Positions 42,078 to 54,500 of a stretch of DNA of 64,000 bases are shown here, piece after piece; positions within the stretch are counted from its first letter, which is position 1, and the number at the start of each line of letters is the position of its first letter. The notes under the pieces were generated by a model. The model did no database searches. It was given only the letters and a program-made list of their open reading frames with translations, and was not told where the DNA came from. A program made the translations under genes and the position numbers. Origin of the DNA: Bugula neritina (taxonomy: Eukaryota > Bryozoa > Gymnolaemata > Cheilostomatida > Bugulidae); assembly GCA_964035545.1 (NCBI GenBank), contig OZ037772.1, positions 8,892,150 to 8,956,149 on the forward strand. The letters are read 5' to 3'.

Positions 42078-42383
42078 TATGTCTGGCGGATACTGCAAAA
42101 AGGAAAGTTTTCAAGGCGCAGGTCAAGGCTGTTTACTAAATAGCCTCAAAGCAACAGATTTATTATTTTTGAAAAATACTGTAGAAATTTATAAAAAAAC
42201 AATTGTATTTTTTTATAAATAAACAAATAAATTGTGAACAAAAAAATTGTGTTTTTACAAAAGTTTCAGAAATATAATATGTTTGAAATAGTGGTTCAAG
42301 AGTAAACACGGAAGTAGCTTGTCGGAATTATTTTTGTTTCTACTCGGACTGAGAATTAAATTTTAGTGGTTTCAGCCATCACA
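42078..42383. promoter_or_regulatory. Shared divergent promoter region of RPL35 and ARPC5
   Basis: The start codons of RPL35 (-) and ARPC5 (+) are 306 bp apart and point outward, so both promoters must lie here unless a 5'UTR intron moves one of them. A pyrimidine tract on the minus strand (about 42091-42105) is a candidate TOP start for RPL35. I see no certain TATA box. Confidence 0.6.
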
Positions 42384-44722
42384 ATGTCCGTGAATACCGG
42401 TGCCAAGCTGTTTAGGAAAGTAGATGTTGACCAGTTTGATGAAGAAAGGTTTGTTGAAGATGCTGGTGATGATTCATCTGCCGTTGGGCCTAACGAAAGT
42501 GAAGTTAACAATCTACTAGCACAGTATCCTTTAACTTTAAGTTTACAGTTTACGGCATTACGGTTACTTAACCCGTAAGCCGAGGCATACTCCTAGGGAA
42601 GGTAAATGAGCTGTTGAAACTAATATAAAATTCAACTCACAAACTGAAGCTCAAATTGCCAAAATTTAACTCCAATTTTTAGTTTAAGCCTGAAATAAAA
42701 GTTAAAAATATTATCAATGTTAATTGCTATGAGTTGAACTTCTAGTTCTTGTCGCTGATCTGAATCATTATGATAAATAGTACCAAGCTAATTAAGAAGT
42801 AATACTAATAGTTATAGTGAGAGTAATAGCCAAATGAACGAAGATTAATTGATTTTAAAATAACTCTAAGCCACAAACAGCTAAATAATAATAGTACGAG
42901 TGCGGTTGATTCGAGATTATCACTGCTTGTCTGCCGTGATCGGTGGTGAAACTTTAATTTGTCTATATTCTCATTCTGCCTGTATAACTGCATAATAATT
43001 TAGTATTTACTTTTGTCCATTTGTAGTTTTACTTTTGATATAAACTAACAAATATAACTTTTAAATATAAGCCAACTTTAACTTGAACTTTTCTACTTGC
43101 TTCTAATCACTATAAGTATAAGTATATAACCAACTCTAATTAGTAAATATGGGTTGTAAATATAACTTAAAAGAAATTGCTGATTTTTAGCCATTCTAGG
43201 CAGCGACATGGAAATCACCCTGACTCAAATCTAGTGCGGTATATCCTGTTTGTTGAGCTATAAATCAACTGTTGATTGTGATTTATGTTATTAGTAATGA
43301 TTAATCATTTTGAGGGATATTTGCTGTTTAATTCTAATAGCTAGTAAAAAATAAAAGACTAATTTTTTTCTATCAGAGATGAGTTTCAATTATATAATAT
43401 ATATCTGTTAGACGGAAATGTGATTTTTAAGTAAAATGAACAGAATACCACATAAGCACATTCGCTTTTAGTTTGTATATTTTTCTTCATTTTGATTTCA
43501 CTCTGTTTCAATCTATCCAAGTTTTTCTTAGCCTTTTTTAAGAAACCGAAATGCAGAAGCTTTGAAAGCAGTCCTGAACAATCCCCCTGTCAACACTAAA
43601 GATCAAGCTATAAAAGTTAGTATACCTCATGTCAAATACAAGATTTTTTGTAATTTTTAGTTTAGAGTTTCTTGAAATATTTACACAAATGTAACAAAAA
43701 AGTCATGATTGCAGGATAGATGTGCATCTCTAGTCCTTAGAGTCTTGTCAGCGTTCAAAGTGTCGGAGATGGAGGGGGCGATAAATGGGTTGGAGCAGCC
43801 CGCACAGGATGTTCTCATGAAGTATTTATACCGAGGCTTTGAGTCACCTAAGGAGGCTGTTCAGTCTAATCTTCTAGCTTGGCATGAGAAGGTCTGTAGT
43901 TTATCCTCTTTCTCCACATTTATATCGATTTAAATACAAAGCATACAAGTTCTTTTACCTGCTTACTGCAAAAATGACTGGATAGTTTGCAATCCTTTTG
44001 AATTGCAAACTATCTGCTGATTCTGATTTTAGTTAGAAGTAATCCGTAAAGTTACAAGTTGTTTCTGTGAAATGTTTGAGAATTGTAATGTATTTAACTG
44101 CTTAAAATGCGTCATGGAAGGTTTGTTCAGTGAATTGGATAACTACAAAACTTCTCGGCATGTTGTAAATTGGAAGTAATTTGCTCTACTTTGTCACAGC
44201 CTGATGAGCTAACTAAATTTTGGTCATGCACACTTAGAGTACCATTAAAAAATAGTTTTCTCCCAATTATTTTCACTATGAATGCATAAGTTATGTTTTT
44301 TGATTAATGCACTAATGTAACCATCTAATAATGTGCATTGCTATCTTAAACCAATGATGAGTATTTTCAAATTCATTGTACTTTTTAGTAAAAATTTAGT
44401 CCTAATTTACTATATTTTTGAATTTATAATCTTTGTTGTGGAATTTGCACTAGGACTTTGCAGATGTTGTTCACTACTTCCGGGCTCAAGTAGTTGCCTC
44501 AATACCACAGAACAAACAATTTGACGGCTCTAAACGCCTAATGAAGAGTTTCTGTGTTTTTCTAGAGTTAATCTTTAAGTGAAACAATTGAACTCATCAC
44601 ATACTGTTGAGAAACTTTCTTCTATGCAAGTGACTATTTTTAACAATTTTCTGTTGCAGTTATTTGCGGTTGGTGGCTACGGGTGTATAGTACGCGTTCT
44701 CACAGATAGAAAGAAAGTTTGA
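42384..44722 (+). CDS. ARPC5: Actin-related protein 2/3 complex subunit 5
   Basis: Four exons: 42384-42523, 43543-43615, 43715-43891, 44660-44722 (stop TGA 44720-44722), giving 150 residues against 151 in human ARPC5 (p16-Arc). Blocks seen in order: the N-terminal FRKVDVDQFDEERFVED with its acidic stretch, then NRNAEALKAVLNNPPVNTK, then VLRVLSAFKVSEMEGA, then DVLMKYLYRGFESP, LLAWHEK, and the C-terminal GGYGCIVRVLTDRK. It is a structural subunit of the seven-protein complex that nucleates branched actin filaments. Introns are GT-AG and in phase. AATAAA at 44942-44947 is a likely polyadenylation signal. Confidence 0.96.
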
Positions 44723-45546
44723 AGAACTCGTACTACAGCAATGGAACTTAAGATATTTTATTTTGTACAAACTGCAGCCATAACTTGCTGCTACACACAG
44801 CCTAATCAACTCTATTTAATTATCCTTTCTTTAAAAATTCCACACACTAAAACATATATGTACTGTCAATGGTATAATATTTATCCAGTAGGACTGAGTT
44901 AGTGTTTATAATGGGATATGATTTTTTTTATAAACAAACTAAATAAAATACATGCTACACGACAAGATTATTTGTTATAGTTACAGTTTTCTATATTTAA
45001 TTCAATGAAGCATCAAAAATATAAAGCTAAGAACGTGAGATTCGGTGATAAAAACTCTTCAAAACAAAAAGCAGATTCAAATAAAAGTGTAAAATTTTGT
45101 GGCACAAATAGTAAATAAGCAGAAACAATATATGCAGGTGCTATATGAACCAATACAGTGTAAAACTGTAATAAATTATACTAGTCTTTTTTCATAGTAA
45201 GTGGTGAAACATATAATGTATGAACATAGTCAATGTTGAAGCGTATTGAGATAATGGTGATATATCCACTACAGTACTGTAGTTAAATTATGAGCAAATG
45301 TAAAAAAACACAATGGGAAAAAGCCAAAGCGATTTACTAACATTTTTACTATGTAAAATATGTGGTATAATAACTAGAATTTGTACAGCTATCTGTTTGT
45401 GCGGTTGGATCAAGTGACTAACAATCTGGGTATAAAATTATCGAAAAAAACTGTGTCCATTTATTAATAACAGTAAACGCAAGTATAAAGCCAAGGTTAT
45501 GGCTAAAAACTAAAACTGATTAATATATTATAGAAGTTGCCTTCTT
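44723..45546. other. Convergent 3' flanks of ARPC5 and the laminin gene
   Basis: Non-coding. It contains AATAAA at 44942-44947 on + for ARPC5, and TTTATT at 45460-45465, an AATAAA on the minus strand about 80 bp past the laminin stop. Confidence 0.6.
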
Positions 45547-48500
45547 TCAAAGAGACTCTAGTTCCTCTATATTTTGGAGCAGGCTGGTTAGCCTGAGTTC
45601 AGCTTCCGATATGTCAAGATGTTGAGATGCGAGACTGGCATTCAACGTCTCAATCAATGGCAGAAATGTTTCGACACTTCCCGAGATCTCAACTATTTTA
45701 TTCTGCAACAGAGGTGATATATTTGCTGCATAAAGTAATATAACTGAAGGAAAAAAAATCGAAAGTGTTGAACCATAATGATGCAGCATTTTGGATTTTC
45801 ATACAATATAAAAGGTTATATTATTTTCACTAAACATGAAGCAAAAATTAAGCTTGCATTGTGTAATACAAATGTCGTAGGTACATATTGGAAACCATAC
45901 AAGTTAGAAATGGCAACTAGAACTCATTTATACCACTTTAACAGCAAATATATTGTATATAAATGTATGTAAGTGTAAGCGTATGCATACATTTAGCTTT
46001 GGAGCTCTAGAATAAGCATAATAAAATGTTTCATTTCCACTGAAAATCATGTGACCAACCACAAGAAAATTTTAGTTTTCACACATTAAGACTTCGCAAG
46101 ATATAACTCATTATAGTAGAAGCATATAAAGTCTAACTCACCTCTAACTCATTAATCACATCATAATCAGCTGACTCGAGATTGTCAAGTAGTGACTCAA
46201 CATCGGCAAATTGAACACTTAAACGCTCAACTTCAAGTTGTTGAGTCTCTGTTGTGTTTTTCCTGGCAAAGTATCTAAAAACACACACTGGTTATTGCCT
46301 GGTACATCAAATACAACACTGTGATCCTATTACATGTCACTACTATAGTCAATAATACTCTATTTAGTAATACTCTAGTCTGTAATACTATAATGTTGTA
46401 GTATTTAATACTATATTATTATATACTAAGGGCATAATAATATATTACTGAAGTTATTACTATAGTTATAGTAATATAGCATTACAGTAATAAAAACTAT
46501 AGACTATAATGCTAAAATATGCAATTAAATTACTACAATACCTTTATTATAGAATATAGTAGTATACACATTACTGTAGTATTTTAGTACCTACTCTAGC
46601 AAACACTTGTAAACATGGCCACACTCTAGACACAGTACAATTTCTAAAGGTTAGTTAATTTTGACAAGTCAAATACTCGTCATCAATCACCATGATCAAG
46701 AGCAATCACTTGACGAATATTTTCGAAATTGGCAAAAATTACCTTTCAAAATGGCAACATTTTCATAAAAAATAGCTAAATGATATTTAATTTCTAATTA
46801 ATTTAATTAGCTGATCTCATTCCCAATCTCTGTAGTTGATTGGCTAAAAGCACTGACCTAGTTTTCAGTGACTGTATCTCATTGGCTAAAGTTTGACAGG
46901 TCTGGTTGTGCACTGCTACAATGCTGTCTACTATCTCAGTCATGTTTCTCATATAAACATCAGTAGAGACTTCAGACACTTGAGAGAAGAGATCAAATGC
47001 AGTCTTGTTGAGGTTCACCAACAGCTAAAACACACAACTGCAGCATTAGCTTTAAGTATATGTGAGAATCAAGTACCATTTTTTTGAAAATTCATTACGA
47101 TTTTTTGAAAAGTGAGTACTGAGGACAAAAGAAGTTTATTCAAAATATCCGCACACAAAAATGTGCTACTGAAATGCTTTCTTCTATTTATAACTCAAAA
47201 CTCTATTAAAACTCAATTAGATGAATAGATACTAAAATATAATAAAAACAAAACTAATCAAGTATTATAGCAGTGATCAAAACAGCATCATATTTGAAAT
47301 TATTTTTGTTTTTAAGTAATTTCAAAACCAAATGTAGTTGAAATTTAAAATTAGAAATTAATTGTTTATTCTACCGTCACTAAATCCATTATTGTTTCAA
47401 AATAATTTGGAAATAATAAAATATTAAAAAAGCAACATAAAATTAAATTTCAACAAAATGATTTGATTTCATGCATAGCTACCAGTCTATAAAAATAATG
47501 AATTCCCAGACAAATAAGTGACAAAGTAGAATCATCAAAAGGATTTACCTCTCTTTGCAGCATAGTTTTACTGTAGAGGTCATTGCTCTCACTGTGCAGG
47601 GTATCAGCCAGACTTTGAGCTCTAAGCAACCTTTGAGATAGAGTGCTTGCCCTATCAGCTCTAGTAACTGTTAAGTTCCGGATTTCCCACAAAGTGGTTA
47701 GAGACGCTGCAAGTGGCTTTTTAATTTCTACCAAATAAAGTTAGAAAACCATATTATCAACAACTTTTAAAGAATACAAGAAAGTATAGGAAAGACAATA
47801 TTTCAGTTAGCTTAAAATTCCACCTCAAAAATTCATGGTACAATATCTTTAAAATTCAAGGCTAACAAACATAGTGTTTTGCACAAACTTCACCAAGTGA
47901 AACAAAAACTGAGACACAATTTTCAATCGATTGATATTGACATAAGATTGAATAACTGATGAAACCGTTGAAACAAAAACGAACTTGTCTATTTATTGTA
48001 AACCTTGTGAAATTTTTATAAACGTTGTTTTCAAATCACCTTTTCAAACATGAGCTTGAAATATTACCAAGACATATTAATTGGTCTACATCACACGCTC
48101 ACGCACACACGCACACACACGCACACACACACACACACGCACACGCACACGCACACACACATACACACACATGCACGCACATACACACACACGCACACAC
48201 ACAGACCTGTCAAGTAGTCTACAGTATACAGACCTGCCATCTCCAGCTGAAAGTCACTCATCAACTTGAAGATCCCCATAAGATAGGAATAATCAGATTT
48301 CAGTGAACTGACTGACCCAATCATCTCCCCATGTAACCTCTCAATATCCGCCAGATGGCGCTGTACAAGTACAGACAAATTCTCACTTCTGCCAACCGCA
48401 TCATCCACCAAGTTCTGGTTTCCTGCAATATAACATCCAATCGCCACTATAGATGGTGTACTGCTATGTTTTTTTCTATAGAGAGTTTGATGCTTGCCGA

Positions 48501-51500
48501 TTCTATCAAACATAATATCTTGTATAAATATATCCCAGGCCATAAGAAGATACAAAAATACTAAATGATCACTAATAAAGTATCCTTTACATGATGCACT
48601 GGTGGGAAAGTTGGTACAAATGTTCGCACAGAATTAATTTCCTGACACTCAAACTTTTATGCTAAGTATATTTAAGAAATCTAAAGCTTTTCAGTTATAT
48701 AAGAATATGTATCTAGAAATTTAAATATTACATAGGTCAAGGTTAAAATATGATGGGAGGTTTAATTAATATCAAAATGCAGCTAAACAGCTAGCCAGTT
48801 ATCAGGTAAAAAAGTGCCGAACTAGCTTGGAGTCCAGTAAGAAAAACCACAACTAAAAGGAAGTCTCAATCTACTTGATTTTTGGTAAGGCAAATTTGCA
48901 ATGATCTCTAAAGTTACTTACTAGCAGATGTTTCGTTGAAGAGATCAAGGCTGATGATGGTAGAATTTATGTTCTCGTATAGTCTGTCAATTTGGAATAA
49001 AACTTTCTCATTATCGGCAGACACCAATGTCACATTGTCAGTAATTGGTGGACTGGTTTTTAAGCTGAGCAGTGATTGGTTGATAGAGAGGATGTATTCC
49101 TCAATAAGTGGCAGTGATTGGTCAATCTGAGATCTCTTTTCTGATACCTACAATGATGTTGAGCAGAGTGAAAGAGTGAGTTGTAGTAGTAGCAGTAGTA
49201 GTAGTAGTAGTAGTAGCAGTAGTAGTAGTAGTAGTAGCAGTAGCAATAGTAGTAGTAGTAGCGATGGCAGTAGCAGTAGCAGTATAGTAGTAGTAGCAGT
49301 AGTAGTAGCAGTAGTAGTAGCAATGGCAGTAGCAGTAGCAGTATAGTAGTAGTAGCAGCAGTAGTAGTAGTACTAATAGTAGTATTATTAGTAGTAGTAC
49401 TAGTAGTAGTTGTTAGTAGTGGTTAATGGCAGTTGGTACTAGTTAGTAGTAATTGGTAGTAGCTAGTAGTAATTAATAATAGTAGTAGTAGCAGTAGTTG
49501 GTAGTAGCTCCTACTAGCGCTATGATTCAAAAATTTAAATAAACAAAAACTTAACCAGTTATTTAACTCCAAAAATCAACTCTCACTCATATCCATTAAA
49601 TTGCAAATCACATAATGAGTTTATCAACCGAAATATTTGTCCGTACATTATTTTGTATAAGTAACAGAGCTGACAGAGTAGAAGTTATGTTCTCTTGTAT
49701 CAATAAGGCTTCTGAAAGAGTGTTAACTGCAGCAGTTGTAATGTCCTCTGCGAGTTGATCTGCAGCAACTACAATCAACAAACATTTATTAACATCAAAA
49801 CACCACAACCTGGCATAAAAAAATTTCACTAACAGGAAGTAAATGTCAAAATGAGGTAATACTCAAGAGAAAAGATCACATGTCCAATAGGTGATGTAAA
49901 TTGCATCAGAAATAGCCTAAACTTATGACTAACCTAATCACCACTCATTATCAAGCAAACATTTTTATGTACTCCTGTTCCATCTAACTAATTTGGGAAA
50001 GTAAATATGGTGTTATATACAAGGGTGAGCAACTCCCAAACACCCCTATAAAACGGCCTAAATTGCATGCATAACTTGTAATTAACCACCAGTACATAGT
50101 TGTGTTACCAAGTCAAGGCTTTCAAGTTTTTATAGATTACATGAAATTGGGAGTTAAACAAAGGGCAATGTAAACAAATTATATGTGAATATAGGTTAAG
50201 TGTGGCTAAAACCAAAGAAAGCTATTCAGATATATATGTATTGATATTTATGTATTTATACAAAAGGTGACAAATTAGGTAAAGATGGAGTAAAATTTTA
50301 AAGAGATTGGTACTTAACTCACCTATCTCAGTCTGTCTCAGTGTTAGATTACTCAGTTGATCTTCAAGACTTATGGTGATATTCCCAGAAAGTTTTACAA
50401 GGTTGTCAAGAGCAGAAAACCCCTTATCATATAGCAATAAACTCTGGTTAGCTAATCCTAAAGCCAACTCTGAAAAAACACAGACACTGACATGAGATCA
50501 AATTGGGCAAACATCAGGACAAAATTTTATAATATAAAATAATAAAGGAATTATAGCATAAAGTAGATCTTATTTAAGGAAGTTACACAAGATTATCTCA
50601 TCTCTAGCAACACACAAGTATATAATTAAATTGAAACATATATAAATGCACATAATTTTTTTTTACAATTAAATTATATTAAATTAAAACTCACACACCT
50701 TCGCGCACACATATATATTTACTAGGATGTAAAATAATAATAGTACTAGTTTATTTTGACTGTACTGACCGTCTATAGTAGCTGTATCTAAAGCTAGCCT
50801 CTGGTCCAACCAATCAGACAGATTGTAGGAGTAACTAAGACTGTTGTTTAGGCTGAGTAGAGTGGTGTTCCAGTGACCTAGAGCTGAGGCTAGACTGGAA
50901 GGAATGTCAGTAGTATAACCTTGCCATTCACTTATCCTAGCTGAGATATTCGTGTTTATATCGGAAAGAGTAACCAACTGAAAAATAAAATAAATGACGT
51001 TACATCACAACATTTTTCAAAGACAATATTATTAAATTAAATATTTAGAGATGAATCTGATGACGAGATATTCAGTAAATGTTAACTAAATTAGCAATAA
51101 AGTGACTACTTAACAATTATTTACCATAGATATTGTGATAAAATCGTACCTGGCGTTAATAATTCAAATTCCAAATACTCGTTTTTTTATTTTAACTATT
51201 ATTTAAACAGTTAGAACTGGGATTTAATATTCAAATATGAAATAAGTGAACAATAATTTGCTATTTAGAATACTAAAAAGCCGGAGATATGAAGAGTTGT
51301 CTCACCTCATATGTAAGTCTAGTAACCAAGTCAGTCACGTAACCTAAGTCCTCTTCAAAGGTCCGATTGTGTTGGGTGGTACTCAACACGGTCTCGTTAA
51401 TCACCATAATTGAAGAACTCAACTGCTCTGTCTTGTTGCCAACTAATGAGTAGCATTCATGGCAGGCTGTAAACAAAGATTATCAGATTGAATGAGTCAG

Positions 51501-54500
51501 AGTTGAGTCATTGTGAGAAACAAGAGTTGGGTGAGATATGAGCTGAACCATAAAAAAAGCTAACAACAAAGCTGGAGAAATTTCTAATGCCGCAATAAGT
51601 ATAATGGTAGACATCACTAACAGCCCTGCTTAAAAATCTGTCATGACAGGCAGGTGCACCTTTACTGCTAGGTTATGGCTGCTTTAGCAACTGCAACTAA
51701 GATATTTTCATAAAATAGTTTTAATATACATGTAGCTTAATAATAATTAATAATATTATAATAAAACATGTATGGTTTTTTTTATAACAGATATGAAATT
51801 AGCATTACAAACCTTTACTTCTAAAAATATATAATGAAGTTCAAAATGTTACACTAAAATTTATTAAAAAAACATGAAAATTTTTTTTTAAAATAATTGG
51901 GCTTGCTTTTACGCGGCTTTATTCTCATTAGTAGTTTTATATAGCTATAAGCGCTACTCACAGCTGCATCCTACAGAGGAGAGAGTGTGATGATTCAGCT
52001 GACATGTGTCACACTTAACTCCTTCCACATTCTCTTTACAGTGACACTGTCCTGTCAACTGATCGCAGGTGCTATTTACAGAACCGGTGACATCACAGTG
52101 ACACTCTGTAACAAGTATGTGACAAGTTGTTTCTATATACATCACTATGTAGTATTAAAATTGCTGTGGCTAGAACTTTACTTGGAATTAAAATTATCAG
52201 TGTACGAGAAGTTAAATACTTGTAAGCTATATTTGAATTTTTTTCAAGATGATTAGAAAATATTTCTCTAAATTCAAACTTCTTTATAACACAGCATATC
52301 TGTATAAAAACTGTTTTACAAACACTTTCATTTTGTTCAACTATTCAAGCAGACTAACAACCTACCGACACATTCTCCTAACACCTGTAGACCCCAGTAG
52401 CCATCTTGACACAATGAACAGCTACTTCCTGTCACATGATGATCACATGACTCACAGAAATCACCTGTGGTACCTACACGGCAGTTTTCACAGACACCTG
52501 TTGATAAGAACATGAGGTGACAAGTACTGGCATGTACTATGGCAATCCCATATATAAAGTGACAGGCTGACAGGTACTATGGTAATCCCATACATTAAAT
52601 GACAGATACTGAGAGGTAATGACAGGTACTATAGTAATAGTTATTGTAATAACAATAAAAAGCCCAAAGCTATGTGTCTTAAGAGAAAATTCAGAAGTAA
52701 AGCAAGCTTGTGCCTACGTTTCACGAAAAGTATTATTCAAATGCATCAATTGTAAACCAGCAGAGAAGTTTGTAAAGAAATAACCTGTGTTGGGGTGGCA
52801 TAGTGGGGGACCATCAGTGCGATCAGAGCAGTTACATGGAACACAGACACTGTGAGAGCCAAGGCCAACATTTTGTCTCCTGAACCCATCTTTACACTGG
52901 TCACATGACAAACCTGGATGGAAGCCAGAAACAATTGTTTTGACATTTTATTCAATGACAAAAAAATAACCAAATCAAAAATTAATGAGCAATGCCTTTA
53001 TAAGGAGAACAAATTAACCTTCAACCTCTGCAGTTAGGAAACGTGTAGCCACAAGAACACTTGGTTTATGCAAAAAAGAAACACTTAATTCTGAAGATTA
53101 AAACTAAGAGCGGGAAGGTTCTAAAAGCATAAGGCCTAGTAAATTACGCTCAAAAATTGATTATTCTAAGAAATAATTTTTTAGTACAAACTAATTTCTC
53201 ACGAAAAATAGAAAGTTCTAAAAATTCTAAAAATAAAAAGTTGAGATAAACATCTGAATGAAATGGGTAGAGAGAACACGCACCCCGGGTATTAGAGTCA
53301 GGCAAGCACGTGCAATTCTCTACTCCAGAATGAGGCTCTGTCTGTGATGTTATATAATCCTTTTCTGTTGCTATAGTTACCGAGACAGCAGTGTATTGCA
53401 AATCATCACGAAACCTGATGACAGGGTTTCTCTGAAGCATATCTGCAAGTTGAAATATTAGCAGAAATTGTAGAGAGTAAAGAGCAGACAACTAGATAAA
53501 AGGTTAGTTTATAATTTTCTATTGTTTTTTGCATACAACACACAGCAACTCCATTCACTCAACTTAATAAAATATATTCATTTTAAAATACAATGTAAAT
53601 ACAAAAATTATTTTCCAAAATAAGAAAAAAAACTCCACAGCACACCAAAATTTGATGATCTGTGACATTATTATCAAATATCTAGAGAAGCATTGCGAAA
53701 ATTATAAATTGTATAAAGGTACCAATGTCAACCATAAAGTACAGGCTATAGCCATAGGGTCTAATATATTGAAATATTGGCATGGATTGTATTGGGTTGT
53801 GTGGTTAACCAGCCCCACTTTCATTATTCTAGATCACACTATCAAAATTCAGCCATTGAACCAAGTTATTATTTCAAACAGTAACATTCGCTCCTTGAGA
53901 TCTAAGTGACACACTTGAGTGCCAATACATGGCATCAAGAAGGTGTTGATTAGATATTTTATCAAGTATACATTGTAAGCCTTACAATTCGCTATTTTTT
54001 CTATTTCTCAAGTACAAAACTCTTTTTCACTAATATAAATCAACTTCAGTGAAAATCAGCAATAGTTTATCAGATAGATATAATTTAAATCTAAATCAAA
54101 TCAATATACTACAGATTGCACTGCATCCAACAAAAAGCTGTAAGTCTTTGATAATAAATGCTACAACTTTTAGAGCTCTTTGGAGTCATTTTATTATATA
54201 GTATTGTGATATTTCTGTGTCTTTTGGAATACTTTTATTGTGAGTGAAACCTGATTATAGGCATGAGAAGACAACTTACGCATAAATTGATCTCTACTTG
54301 GAGAGCGTCCAGAAGATTTCAATATCCAATTACTTTCACTTAAAGACATCATTGTTTTGGCTCCACTACCTATTGGCACTGATTGATGAGCTAAATATTG
54401 GAGTTCAATGACCTCCCCAGTCTCAGTAGTAGATTCTACAAATAGAGATCAATTGTGAAGGGAAAGAGCCCTAATGTTAAAACTTAGTAGCTATGGTCAT

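Larger units (their letters stand above)
45547..51466 (-). other. Laminin coiled-coil domain (II/I) and C-terminus
   Basis: Exons 51306-51466, 50770-50977, 50323-50469, 49647-49768, 48922-49147, 48234-48422, 47549-47727, 46858-47024, 46142-46274 and 45547-45702, about 562 residues. It opens with SCHECYSLVGNKTEQL, matching the CxxCY start of laminin long arms. It continues with heptad-like Leu/Ile/Val spacing and many N-glycosylation sites (NQSLL, NVTL, NKTAF, NMTE). It ends ...LLQNIEELESL-stop without LG domains and without the C-terminal cysteine that usually links beta and gamma chains. Confidence 0.85.

Noticed and set aside
53652-53909. Plus-strand 85-residue ORF in a laminin intron
   Set aside because: No recognisable motif, AT-rich composition and no splice context; probably chance.
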